A stretch of DNA of 64,000 nt from Eopsaltria australis (lineage: Eukaryota > Chordata > Aves > Passeriformes > Petroicidae): assembly GCA_034509425.1 (NCBI GenBank), contig JAVTVJ010000130.1:3217501-3281500 (forward strand). Direction: 5' to 3'. Numbering within the stretch: position 1 is the first letter of the stretch; each line of letters opens with the position of its first letter. This document shows, in pieces, positions 11,301 to 48,955 of this stretch. Made by a program: the position numbers and the translations under genes. The notes under the pieces are model-generated. The model was not told the origin of the DNA, did no database searches, and worked only from the letters and a program-made list of their open reading frames with translations.

Positions 11301-13799
11301 AGGAGTATTTATAGAAGTGGTGCTACAGGAGCTATGAAATAGAGTTGAAAAGCCAGCAAATAATATCAGATCTTAAAAGACCTTTTTTTTTTTTTTAAAT
11401 AAAACCCCATTCTGTATCTGAAAGCCCCCTGAATGGGCAACATCTGAGGCTATTCTTCTCATTGAGACTTTTTCAGGTGCTGATAAAACATTTTAGGTTG
11501 ATAGATGAGCCACAGGGCAAACACATCCATTGAGATAAGACTATTTAAAGGTCTACAAACTAATAGCTGGAGAGCTGTTTCACTAATAGACCTGATATTT
11601 CCTGCCTCCAGTAGGATAATTTCAGAAAGAGACAGGCCATGTTACAGGGACTCAGGAAATCCTATCAGGGTATCTCCCCATAGTCCTCACTGTCATGAGC
11701 TGAAATGTGTAATTCAGTTCCCACACACTTTCAGACAGCAACTAAAACAAGGAAAAAAAACCAAATCCAAATCTTTATTCTTCCCCATGCCAGTTTTACA
11801 TCAGGTATTGAAAACCAACAAAATAAAGGGTTTTAATGGGGCTGATCCTAAAAAGCAAATCAGTGTGAGAACACCTCAGCACAAGAGAGAAATACTCTTA
11901 CAACTCATGACTTTTGCAGCAGTGACATCAAACCAGAGCCAGGAGCAGGGGGTGAGTCCCAGGATGGCACAAACAGTAGCAGAAGGAGAAGCCAGGAGCT
12001 GTGCCTGCATTTCCTGCTGCTCAGATGGACTTTCACTGTGTTCCTTCACCACTGTGTGCATCCCACTGCAGAGAGCAGACTCAAACCTCTGTGGAAAACT
12101 GCCAACAGATATCCCCTTTCATTTCTTTGACATGATATTCTCCTGACTGAGAACAGCGTTTGCCAGGAAAGCAATAAATGTGAATCTGACAGGACAGGAG
12201 TTCTTCAGAAAGCAAAGGAAGAAAAAAGGAAACAGTGCATGAAAATACATTTCACAACCTAAAATCCAGCCAGAAAGAGGTTACCTTCTCTGCTGCAGCA
12301 ACTGGCACTGAGTAGTGATTAAAGCACAGGAAACAGTGCCTTTAATCCAACGTGAGGGAGTGAAAATTGCATATTCCCAGTTTATACAAAGCAGTTGCTT
12401 TCCCAGAAGCCACTGACATAGAAAAGGGAGATCTGTCAGCGTTCCCACTCCTCTAAAACCACAGGCCGATTCTGCAAACTGTTTGCTAATGAAATTCTCA
12501 TTTCTGCAGGAGATCATGGCCTTAATTAGCATTGGTTAAATTGGGACCATTTCTTGAAGTGGTCATGTGTGAGCTGGGCACTTTCACATACAATAGAGAG
12601 ACTGTGAGTGCTGAAGTTACAGCACTGTTAATGTGATACAGAACATAAACACAGCACAGTAAGAATACATTCTTATCCCTTCTGACCACACAGAACAGGT
12701 CCTTCCCTCCCTCCTTGGCATTCCCCTTCCTCACCATTGCCAGATTACATCTCAGACCTGCTCATTCTGAATTTTTAAACTGAATTTACACAACAGCTGT
12801 ACAACACGAGCCCATTTTTTAACCAATTTCACCATGAGGGTATCAGAAGAGGATCAACAAGACCAGATTTAGCCTTCACTGTAAAAATTCATTTTAGCTC
12901 AAATCCATGCTTAGCTGTGGCTTGTTTCACTTCAAGCTGATGTTTCATAGCTGGCTGGAAACCAGAGATCAGATTCTTCCTTCCAAGGACACCTGAGTAC
13001 AGTTACACACAAATCAAAATGCCATTAACTCTGGTGTGCTTTCACCACAGCAGAATAACCTTCATTCTCACGTGGGATCCAAGTATTTCAACATTGCTCA
13101 TTGACAAAGGCAAGGAATGTTTCACCATGACCTACTGGGCATTTCTGCTGGAGGAGGAAGGGATGAGACATCAAAAAGTAGAAATACAATAAAATATATG
13201 TGCACACATCCACACCTCTCTCTCTCTCTTTCTCCCTGTACATAAAACATGTATTTCTTACACTTGAAATTTTACTGCATTACTCTCTTGGCAGAGAATG
13301 GTAAAATTCCTTCTCAGCTGAGCTTTACTATCAGTTCTGTGCACAGTACTGGAAATTTTGGGGGGGTTCTGCTTTCAGAACTGTCATATTTAAACACACA
13401 GATTTAATTTCAAATCCCACCTGAATGAAAAAAGCGAGCAAAATGAATTTCAGCTTCTCATGCCACAAAGATAAACCAGCTTTGGGAGCATCACACAGCA
13501 TGGGCTGTCCCAGGAATGTGGGATTTTGCAGGAGGTGATACAAATACCTGCTGGTTTGGGATGCTCATCCTAAAACACCCAAGAAGAGGCCAAAAATGTG
13601 GAGGCAGCAATTAAAATCAGCAAGTTATGTATCTGCAAGATAAGCAACACTTAGTGTTTAAGATTAGTTATTCCCCAAATCGAGGATTTCTCCTTTTCCA
13701 GGTATTTCCACTGTCAAAAATAAAAGCCAACATTGCATCTTAAGTCTGGCAGAATCATCCCAGAAGAACACAAGCTATGGAACAAAACTTACTGAAATG
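8301..13799. other. Intergenic, no gene found
   Basis: Between the C8B 5' end and the inferred end of DAB1 transcription. Unique AT-rich sequence with a tandem 18-bp duplication (8681-8716), a T run near 11151-11169, and a short CT run near 13215-13230. No protein of recognisable family is encoded on either strand. Confidence 0.65.
8681..8716. repeat. Perfect 18-bp tandem duplication
   Basis: The unit CTGAGAACTCACCACAGG occurs twice without a mismatch, at 8681-8698 and 8699-8716. It is probably a recent slippage duplication. Confidence 0.95.
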
Positions 13800-16700
13800 A
13801 CACCTTTTTTTCCAATGTTTTTATTCATAACAGTATTACATGGTGTGTTACAGAAATTAATGGAAAATTTCTAAAAACTGGTTGGTTTCTGTTGTCGTTG
13901 CTGGATGCGTTACACATAAAGTTAAAAATAATGTGCCCATAAATGTTAACAAATGGTCATTATCTGAGGTAAAGTTAAAGTAGGTTTAGAAATGTACTGC
14001 AACAGTCAATTTTATCTTTCTCATCTTTATTAAAAAAATAAGTGTCAGAATGCAGAAATAAAAATGAATGAAAACCACGGAGTAAACATTTTTGCAAAGA
14101 AGGTGCCCAGTACGTTATTGAGATGAAAGGTTCCATCAGACACTTGGATGACTACGATCTATCAAAATATCTTTTCATGACAGGTAAAGATCAAGAAGCT
14201 ACAGGGGGGGGGGAGGATGGTAACAGGATGGCTGGTGGGGTTCCCTGGTTTGTAAATTTAAAGTGACGAATTTAGTGCTAGTGAAAGGATGATGAAGGGA
14301 TTAAACAATTGCACAAGCTGGATATTTTTGTTATCTACAATACTGGTACAGTGCAGGGGCCCTGCAGCCCTCTCAGCTCAGCATCCCAGCCACGACAAGG
14401 ACGATCATTGACAAGAACAAGCCAGAATCTGGTTTTATTCAAAGGTGAGACCAAGGTCTGTGGTGATGGCCCAGCTGTCCCCCAGGGAGACACCAAAATT
14501 CCAGCCTCATTCCCTTGGCACCTGTTTGTGAGTGATCTGCTTCCTACAAACATCATCCTCTGCCATATGATTTCTCTGTGTTTCACCCCACAACTGGAAA
14601 TGCGCTAAACCTCCGATGTCTGTGATGAACCAAAACTTGGCTTTGTGGTTCCCTGTGCAGGACAAAACCCCCCCAAAAAAGGCTGCTGAGGAAGGAAGTA
14701 GCACCACTGTGCAAATCAGGAAAATACTCTGACAGAAATGTCCTCCAGAAACGCTTTTACCTCTGCTTTTAATCCTGAAACACTCAATAATCCACCAGGT
14801 TTTTAATTCTCTCCTCCAGTTAGAAAACTTGATCTTCCAATGGGAAAATAAGATCTGCTACAAAGCTGTTTGCACATGACTCAGGAACGAGCATCAAATG
14901 ACCGTGGATGGGGATAAAATTCTCCTCTCTGCAGGTTCGTTAGGTCTATTCACAGCTAATTTCTCATTCATATACATTCTGCAATGCACATTTCTCTAAT
15001 TTCTCTAATTCAAAGTAAAAGAATGGGGTCGTGTTGTGAGATTTGGTTGCACATACCAACAATCGCCACCCCAGTTATTCTGCCTTCTAAACCATTTTTA
15101 GCTTATTATAGGGATGAAAGAAAGCAAAACATTTATAACTCCAGGTCTATTTTAATCATGACAGAAATGTAAATCCTAATGTGTCAATTTAAAAACAAAA
15201 TCTGCACAATAACCCTAAAAACTGATTAATCCTTTGATTTCTTTAACCTTTTTCCTTTTTCTATTTTTCTTTTTTTTCCTTTTTTTTCTTCTTTTTTTTT
15301 CCTTTTAGTGTTAAACCACTAAATTCAATATACTGTAACTGCATAGGAACATCAGGAAAACACATTTGACCTGTATAACAATTCTCTGTAGGGCAAAAAT
15401 ATATAGATTCTTTATGAAAATCATGTGCTAAACATAGGAACCCAAACACTGCACTTTTTGCTTCATAAATGTAAAAAAAAGGAAGTTTTAAATTCTTTTT
15501 GTTCTGCGTGTAAACACTTGGACGACTTCTATGCAGAGGTTCAAAGGAATGTCAATGGAAAGTGATCTCTTGTAAGTGGGATTATGTCTGTGTGATAACA
15601 TTAGACCATAAAATCATGTGTTCCCATTAATTTCACTAGTTGCTGACAAGCTGACTGCTTTTGGCAAATGCACTTGAGCTTCAGCCCATTATTGTTAAGC
15701 ATGTGAAAAAACATATGTGATGTGAGAACCACAAACTGGGTTTGCCACACCTCCCAAGCACTGCAACTTGCTACCTTCTCTACTGTGTAATGGCATTAGT
15801 AAAAGAATCTTCGTAACATTTATATTTACAAAAAAACTGGCAATTTTCATTCGAACTCCTTAAAGCCATTTCCCCTTAAACATTTAAAGAGTTTAACAGT
15901 AAGATTTTTTTTTTTCAAGTTATAAAATAAAAATCCCATTTGATTTTTTTTTTCTGATGTACAAAAAGTGATAAAGATGAACAATTTTGACCACAGAGTC
16001 AGTTTGTAATTCCAAAATCCATGCCATCCTTGTCCCATTTGTCAAGTCCGCTCCATCCAAACTCCTAAACCAGAAGCATACCAGTATTATTTGGCAAATG
16101 ATTTTTTTTTTCATCAAAAATGGCACACAGAGAAGAAAACACTTGTCTGCATAGCATTACAGCAGCAAGATATTGAAGAAATAAAAATATTCCTTTTCTG
16201 CACTTTGTTTTAGAGTTTCCTAGGAAATACTGACTCTTTTGTCTTTCCTCAGTGGGACTCATGTCCTTTCTCTACCCACAACATGAGTATTCCAACAGAA
16301 AGCAGCATTTCTTCCTCATGATGTGCTAGAACTTAAAGGTCCATTTGGCAACATTTTCAGTCAAGGATGGAAAAACAACCGAGTTCTGTTCCGTGGTTTC
16401 AAGTCGGGAATCATTTCCGCAGGAGGCGTTTCGCTGTTAGATCTGTCACTCATACAAAACTACAGAGTGAGCAATTAAAAAAAAAAAAAAGAAAAAAAGA
16501 AAAAAAAAATGACACCACCAGCATTTTCTTATTGTTGTTGTTTAAATATGTGTACACGGGGGAAAAAAAAAGGGTCAGGATCAGCCTGATGTAAATGATG
16601 ATGGAAAACGTATCACTGTGACATAAAAAGTGCCGAATCGTGCCCCAAAGGCTGCTGAATGATAATGGCACTGCTACACACAGACTCTGCTTTTTGCTGA

Positions 16701-17715
16701 AAAGAAAAAAAAAAAGGGATGTCTAACACCCAGTAAACTTCAGATGCTCATTATTCATAGGTGGCACACAGAAGGTGACAAATGTTTAAAAGAAGACCGA
16801 GGAGTAAGATTTCCTAGTCTGGATACCCACCACTCGTGGGGACGGGGCTGCACTCGTGGCATGAGAAGCAGGGAGAGTTTTTGTTTTGTGCTGCCGTAGG
16901 AATCTGCCATTGGTTGCCAAAAAAACACATCAGGAACACTCGTAGAGCCAGTCCAGGAGGGCAATCTCTCTCTCCTTTGTCAGACAAAATCAATCGGAAA
17001 AAAGCATGAAAGCCAAAGGCCCACCAGGTTGTTGGGTTTCGTTTGAGTCTTGGAGCACCACAAGCCTGTAACAATGCTATTTCTTAGGTCTGTTAATCTG
17101 CGCGTAGAGAGGCTCTGCTTCCTGGGGATAACAAAAATAAAATGAGCAGAGATGTCTCCAGACAGCATTTGCAGAACATTTTTACAACATCTGCTTGAGA
17201 GCAGCGATACCCTTTGAGTCAAAACCCGCTGGAAGTGTTTGCTTTTTGTGCTGCCTTGAGCTATCACAGCACCCCTGGTGAGTGGTGAGGAAAATGGGAA
17301 TTATTTCAGAAAATGGATGCTTACTGTCCATTTCCTCTTCCAGCTTTGGCCATGCACTGACTCTCAGTGCTGGACATATGAAGAAATGAAATGATAATTT
17401 ATAGGCTTGGATGTTTGGAATTTCAGAGGAATTGCAGCCTGTGTACAAGGCTGAGTCCCCCCCGCCCCCAGCAGCACGACAGCAGAACACAACTGTGGGT
17501 TTTGCACAAAACCACCGGAAAACAGAAAACTGCCACTGAAAGCTGAGCTAATGAAGCTGTGATGGGATTTAAAACAACAACATGAGTGGCCCATGAAGAA
17601 CGAGGAGCGCCAGCCCTGCGCGGTTGGATGAGGAGTCTGTGGAACCATTAGTACAATCGTTAAAGCTGGGAGCAAAGCATGTCAGCTTGTTAACAGACAC
17701 TTCCTTGCGAATTTC
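13800..17715 (-). other. DAB1: Candidate terminal 3' UTR exon of DAB1 (inferred)
   Basis: A strong acceptor lies on the minus strand: a pyrimidine run with seven C residues, then CACATCCAG, with the exon starting at 17715. A minus-strand AATAAA at 13825-13820 is followed by T/GT-rich sequence, and further AATAAA hexamers occur at about 14032 and 14440. A possible donor (GTAGGT) sits about 17 nt after the DAB1 stop codon. A Pumilio-type TGTAAATA lies on the minus strand near 15823-15830. I recall that in human DAB1 the annotated 3' end lies many kilobases beyond the stop exon, which would fit. Nothing in the DNA alone proves transcription. Confidence 0.3.
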
Positions 17716-20700
17716 CTGGATGTGGGAGGGGGGGAAAAGCTGCCACGTTCTTCAGCTGTTGCTTCACGGCTGACACACCCTGTGCTTTCTTAACACTGTG
17801 TTCATCTCTGCCGCGGTGGGAAGCAAACCATCCGTGGACCCTGGAATCCACTCTAGTTCATCTGCAGAAACTAATTTATTAAACTAAGAATGACATCTAA
17901 AAAAGGAACAAGACAGGCAGAAAGGCTAATTAATGCCATACTGCATTAACTCTCCGTAGAGTTAATATTCAAATACCACGCCATGACGTTGAATTTAACC
18001 AAGTTAGAAGCAACTCGTGTTCCAGCAGCATTGGCAGGAGCCGACTTTGAGCAAAAAAACCCCTCAGAAAGCTGGCAAATCACTGGGCACTGAGGAGCAC
18101 AGACAGGTCTGCCAGGGGATGGCACAGGATTTTAATCACTGTTTATCAAAATGATGCTGAGGATGAGGAGGACAGCCCAAAGGTGGATCTGTAGGGTCCT
18201 CTGTGCTCAGGGTGCCCAGCCAGTGCTCCAGGCTCTGCCCCATCCCAGTGCCCTGTCCTGCCTCAGAGTGCAGGAGAACACAACAAATCCAAAACATGAC
18301 CAGGTTCCTCCATGCCAAGGAAAGTTCTCTCTTATTCCCCCAAACTGCTGCACTTCTGGAGCTTGCACACACCCTGTTTCCCCGCCTTCTGAAGCCCTGA
18401 GTATGCTATGATCACTGTGAGTGAGAGAAATCCTCTGGAATGATTAAATAAATGCTGCTGGAATTATCCCCAGCAAGAAGCAAATACATTTTGTGACCTT
18501 GAAAAACTGAAGGTAATCAAAGGAGCTGACTGAGAGTAAATAACTGCTTTTCATACACTGTGAGTTAAGTCTACCTATGCCAATTTTCACGTGCAGGCTT
18601 GAAGCCGGCAGAATGATCTATCACAGCTAGTTCAGAGAAAATCTGTACTAATTAATGTGTGAACCTGACACACACCAGGCCATTCTTCAGGCAGTTGCTG
18701 AACTTGAGGTGATTGCAAAGGGAAGTGAAAAGGAAGGAGGAGAAGAAAAGGAGAGGGAGGGAGAACATCCCTTTGGAACAAAAGATGTCAGTTTTTGAAA
18801 CGCCTTCGGGGGGAAAAAAGAGCTTTTCAAAATGTCAAGTCTGCTTGTTAGAGCTGTCCTCAAATATCCTTGAGATATGCAGATGTGCTGAAGTAACAGG
18901 TGTCCCTAAGGTGCCACTGGACTCCATACCCGTGGAAGAGGAGGAGGAGGAGCTCCTCCTCATCATCAGCAGCACTTCCAACAAAGCACTTTACAAAGAA
19001 AAACTTTGATCCATACCCAACATTTATCTGCACAAGCACCTGATGTGGCAAAGGCCTGCATTTCTCACTGATTTGACTAATTTCTCTTCCAGCAGACCAG
19101 AGCATTTTGCATGAAAAGTGTGCTCTTACTTCTTCATTTCAGTTGATTCCTCCCTTCAGATGCCTAAAAGAAACTACTTGCAGCAATTGGGTGCAGTCCT
19201 CTCAGCCAGAGGGTTTTGGTCAATGCCTGAGATTTGTTTCCTAGCATTATTTTGAGTTAATTCCAGCATGCTTTTAGCCCAACAATGCAAATGTTATCTG
19301 TAAAATATTGATACTCAAGAGGGCAAAAGAAAGCAGAAAGGGACAGGAAAAAGGCAAAAGGAGAGTCGGGTGCTGTGGACTCTATGGAAAGCTTCTCTCA
19401 CAGTGCCAGGCACTATTTTGGAGGGTCTTGAAAGCAGAAGTAACCCCCCCTTTTATTACATAATCCGCACAGAAGTCAAAGGTTATGTTATGAAAAGGCA
19501 GGTGGGCATTACTCTTCTCACAGCATCTCACCAGCATTTTCTGGTTTCTACTTCTACCACTGCATTAGGGACAGATGCAGAGGGAAGGAAAGGAAAGAAC
19601 TGGTCTTTGTCAGAACAAAAAGAGAGGAACAAATAGAATAGCAGACAAAGCTTCTAATTCACATAAACCCATTGAATCTTACAGTGATTTCCGTGCTGAA
19701 CTGACCCAGAATCACTTTTGATGTGCTTCCATCAACCCACAGGGAGAAACCAAGACAAGAACTGGAAGCACTTTTTTTTTTTTTTTTTTTGCTGCTGTAT
19801 TCCAGAAATACTTCACACTGCAAATCACTTTATTCTTCCCATTTTAAGGGGGACAAGACAGCAGCAAACAGCATTTCTGGTGTAGCCCACTACTGTGTGA
19901 GGCAACAAAGGTGCTAATGCTTTAGAATAACATTATGCAAATACCAGAGGTAAATTTGCATCCCATTTGAAGGTATTAACACCTGCTCCCCAGCAGAACT
20001 AATCACTGGAGAGCATCTCCTCAAAGACTCAGCACCTACTCGGGCTTGCAGGGATGAACTCATCATAAAATAAAACTGTAGGTTAGGAAGAAACTATTTT
20101 TACCCTGGCAGCCCTTTGATCACTGCGAGGCACCTGCTCTGTGCAGAGCTGCAGGCAAGATGTTCTCAATTGTGGAGGTGAGGCCCGCACAGATTTCCCT
20201 GCCCTTTACAGCCACTTTTACTCCTGGCTGACTGATCAGAAAGGGCAGGCTCAAATGATGAAGAGTTTCATGAAATAAGTGTGCTGGAGAGCCACACAAA
20301 ATGAGCATCTGGTGCTGGGGATGCAAGTGAAGGGGGTGGGAGTGCCAAGCGTCTTCTCTGCTTTTTGCATGCTGAGGCAAAATAGGACAGAGTAAAGTTG
20401 GCAAGCGGGGTTCAAATTAAATATCTTTGGTGATAAGACAGGTCACTGCTATTGCCCCATTATATCCAGCTTTTATTTATCATTTATTGCTAATTATTAA
20501 TATTTGGTTATTTTTCTTACAGTCTCCATTAGCAGCATAAACACAGAAACCTTCTAGTTCAGGTTTATGACTGGAGAGTGCCTCTGTTCTCACCATAGAC
20601 CTACCTAGGAATATTTCCTAGTCTCAGATATCCACTTCAATTATTAGCATTCTAAAAATCTCTGTCATTTTAGTAGCGACAAGGATGCTCTACATCCATA

Positions 20701-23700
20701 AAATGAAAATGCAGTGACAACTCCTCAGAAAGATGAACCTGCTCCGTATCTTGGTCCTGATATAAAAATGAATTGAAGCCAAGAAACATTGATTATTTCT
20801 GGGCCCCTCTCCCAAAACAGTAGCCACACAATTATTTCCATCTACAGATCTGTCATCCACATATCTTCCCATCTACATATCTGTCAGCTCTCCTTCATAA
20901 CATTTGAACCTAACGGCCTATTTGAAGCAAATTGTTCAGAAGCTTCAAAGATGCTAAATTTTCACAAGTAGATTTTTAAAATCAGTTGTCGTGCAGAAGA
21001 CAGGGAACTTTGAAACGACCTCATCACAGAGGAAGTGAGGAGAGCTTGTCCCTAATTGAATTGCTGAGTTGCAAATCAGCAAGAACATAGCTCTAGACAA
21101 GCTCTAAAGAATGTTATCTCTTGTTTAGAGGAAGAAGTTGGAGAAATGGAAGGGTACAAGGCTACCTCAGGTGGGCTTGGTGACACTGAAGAGGTGAGAA
21201 GCCCTTTTAAGAGCTGGCCACATGAAAATGGACAGCTTGAAGGAGATTCCAGCAGCAGAGATGAAGGCAAACATACAGCATGCCCCTGTTCACAGAGCAG
21301 CCTGAATTTCTCTGCTCATGCCCCTCCAGATTTCCTGGGAAATATGACCAACCAACCAAGTAGGAGACCTGAAACTTTAGGATTTCTCTGGAGTAAATCA
21401 ATACCTCCCAAACTGTGATCCCCTTCCAAAGACACAGCACTACTCTCTCAGGTTCCCAGCCCTGCTCAGTGCAGTGTCTGTAGCTCGAGAACGACAGCTC
21501 CAGAGCCTACAGCAAGAAGGCTGCAACTAGGAATTCCTCTTTGGACTTTGTCCAAGAGATAAAAGTATCCAAGAGTTCCTACTGAGCCAGGTGAAGGACT
21601 GGAACAGGTCCTGCAAATACAGCCTTTAGTATTTTGAGCCCATTCAGAGTCCTGGTGCAACAGGAAAGGGGCAGAAGTAAGAGGAGGATGCAGAATCAGC
21701 TCAATACTCCCTCCTGAGGCTCACTGAGCTCCCAGGTAACCCAAGGCTTTGTCCAGAAGTTGCTGTTTTCTCTCCACTTCCTAAAACCAGCCCAAATGAA
21801 AGAGTTACAGCAGCCCATCCTGGAGCTGACTAAGATTTTTAGGAACGTTTCTCACCAAGCACAGCACTGCTCCGAGATGGATGATGGCAGCGGGCCACCG
21901 AAGCACCACCAAAAGCTGATAGACAAATATTCTAATGAACTGTTGCTCTCCTGACAGTGCTGATGGCATCGTGAAGGGTGTGACACGTTTTGAGGGCTCA
22001 TAACTGTCTGCACACATTTCTCAGAACAACTGAACAATTTTTTCAGGGAGATATGCTCTAGCCACAAATGTTTTGAAGGTTTCTTGAGAATCTCTCGTGA
22101 ATGATTGCCAGTGCAAGTTTTGAGCAGGGCAGCAGCTCAATAGAGCTGCGTTTGTTCCTCTGTTCAAACTTCCTGCTGTAATGTAAAATGTCAACAATAA
22201 GAAATGTTTAAGACATTTGGTAGGATCACAGCTAGAAACAGTTCTTTCCCTCTCTCTCCTTTCACCACAGTTACTCCCCACACAATCTAAAGACAGCAGT
22301 AGGGATTAAACCTAAATCATCTGAAGATGGCATTCATCTTATTCTGTAGTCTCTTCACCCCTTTCTGGAAAATCACTATTCATCCTGCATGAACAAAGGG
22401 AGAACAACCAAACACAATAAACAGCTCTGCAGAGTAAATCTTATTTCACCTGTGGAAGGGCCTCTCTGCTTCTTATCTTCAATCATAAAGGGACAAAAAT
22501 GTAATATATCCATAAAATGTCACATTTACCTACTAAGAGCTCACAGCTGTTTCTGGAAGGGTGACTTCTAGAACAGCTGCTGGAAGGATGGGGATTTTGA
22601 GAGCTGAAGATTACAAAAGGAAGAGAGGAAAAACAGAAGAAAAGAAGATTGTAACTAGATGATAATATAGAGTATCAGAAGGAATCAAGAAACCAAATTG
22701 CTGTGGCACCTTGAAAGATCAGGGTACAAGAAACCAGACAGTTGGGTATTCTGACTGCAAGATAAATGAAGATATTGTATGGGCAGAGCTGATTTCAGAG
22801 ATGCTGGGAGCAGACAGATTTGACATTTCTGCACACAATGCTCTGTTCCTCAGAGGTCCATTCAGCTGTTGTTACAGCTGTTGTTACTCTGCTGTTCTTG
22901 GGGTAAGAACCACGTTCTAAAGAGCGAAATAATCTCCCATCTAAGCCACAAAAGTAGCTTTTGTGCAGACTGTGATTCTTCTGCACGACATGTTTCTCCC
23001 CATTAAGTTTCTCTCCAAATGCAGAGCTCAATACACAACTCCACAGTAAGTCCTGAATTGATAATTTTCCATGGAGATTAGACTTCCCGTTGCTCTGACG
23101 ACACCAGGCTTCAGAATGAGATGGGCTGGCTTTGGGAAGTGGATTTCCTAGGGACTGCTGCTGAATGGCTCTGCACACAGGCACAATGATATTAGTGGAA
23201 CTTCACTGGAGAGAGGCTTTCCTTTTTGTTCAGCTTCCTGTTCCTGCCTACAGCTTTTAGGAATTATTGTAATACCATGATCAGGAATGTTATTTAACAT
23301 TTCCCAGAATATATTTCTGAGAATTACACAGATTTGATGCAGGCTCTACAGGGATTAACGAAAAAGGCAGCAAAACCATATGCAATCACTGGTAATAGAA
23401 TGTTCTTGTAGCTCTGAATTTCAGAACCACCCTGGCTGTGACAACCCATAATAAACAGATGTGTGTGAGTTTCCAGAGTGTGAGACTCAGCTGAAGTGCA
23501 AATCCTCTTTCATGATGTAGGGAGGAACTCTTGGAGTGGTCTGGGATAGCTGGGGATGTCAGTGCTGGCCAAGGGCAGGCAAAGGCACAGCCAAATTATC
23601 ATGTGGCACCATCCATCTGCAGCAGCAGCTCTCACTGGAGTAAATAATGAATGTTCTTGCTGGAGCAGCTCTCCCCAGCTTGACTTTCTCCTTACACTGA

Positions 23701-24967
23701 CACTTCTAGACTCAAGGAGACACAAAGCTCTCCTTTTGCTGCAGCCCCCATGAGCTGAGCATGAGTGAAGCTGCAGAAGGGGGAGATGCCCTCTCACAGC
23801 ACCATGTATCATTAAGAGGAATCTCATTATTCCCACGTGGATAAAATCTAAGTTACTGTAAGGTTTTTTAAAATCATATGAATTGCACAAAGTAAACGGA
23901 CTCATAGTGAAACAATTGAGTTAAAATTGAACCCAGGATGGGTAAGTCACTGGCAAACCCAGTGTGATTTCTGTACAAAAATGGGAAGGGTTCTCCCACT
24001 GCTCTGGATTTGCTCCAGGGGCTCTGTGCTGGAGCACAGAAGCTGCACCAGATCATGGATTTGGGCAATACCAAACAGGAGTGGCAGACGGGGAGAAGAT
24101 AATGAAACATATTCTTCAAACAGCAACACTAGAGAGTATTTGGATGGAATAACAACACTCAGCACTCATAAAACTTTGTAGCTTCACTGGGTTTTTTTGG
24201 CAAAAATATATTTACTGTATTGAAACAAATCACAGAACATTCACAGGCAGCCACATTTCCTACGTGTTCTGTAACACAAAAGATGAAAAGATCATCTTTC
24301 CCGTCTGTCTGGGTTTAAATGACTTACATTGATGAATAATTTTTAAAACATCAGTATGCCAATGGCAATATGAATGATGATAATTTTCAGATGTTTTTAA
24401 TTTGCAGTTGGAGATAAAAATACACAAACCCATTTCAATATTTTTTACATGCAGATAATAAACGTGCTTCTTCTGCTGATGATCCCATTGATCTAGGGTA
24501 GAGACATTCATGTATCATTACATAATTTTATTTAATGATTGTTATGTCTATGGGTAAGATGTCTTATTCCATTTAATATGTTACATCTGACTGAAGGCCA
24601 GGGTGGATTTTATTAAAAAAATTGCTCTGCCTAATATATTGTTAGTAATGGCTCAGTTTCCCTATTTGTCCTCAGAATTTGAACACAAAGTAAAATAAGT
24701 CTACATTTCTTTAAAGCATGCAGGCAGCTGAAATACACATATTTGCATAAGCTGCAACACTCAGTGAATGGCAAAAGCCATGCAAACCACCAAGCACGAG
24801 GAATACACTGTGGAGGATGGAGAGGTAAAACGGAAGAGATGAAAAGGAAAAAAAAAAAAAATAAACCATGCATCCATGAAAGCAATGGCAGGCACTGGTG
24901 GAAGAGTAAGTGAACACCTCAAGGTGTAGAGAAAAAAAGGACAGATACCTACCCCAACCTGTGCTAT
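17716..24967 (-). other. Downstream of the DAB1 stop exon: 3' UTR intron (if spliced) or intergenic
   Basis: No coding exon was recognised in this 7.2 kb. If the DAB1 message is not spliced after the stop, the first minus-strand poly(A) signals are AATAAA at about 24615-24610 and 24533-24528, giving a 3' UTR of roughly 360-440 nt. There is a long T run near 19772-19790 and a 12-bp duplication (CAGCTGTTGTTA) near 22863-22886. I recognise no repeat family. Confidence 0.5.
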
Positions 24968-48955
<23,988 letters not shown>

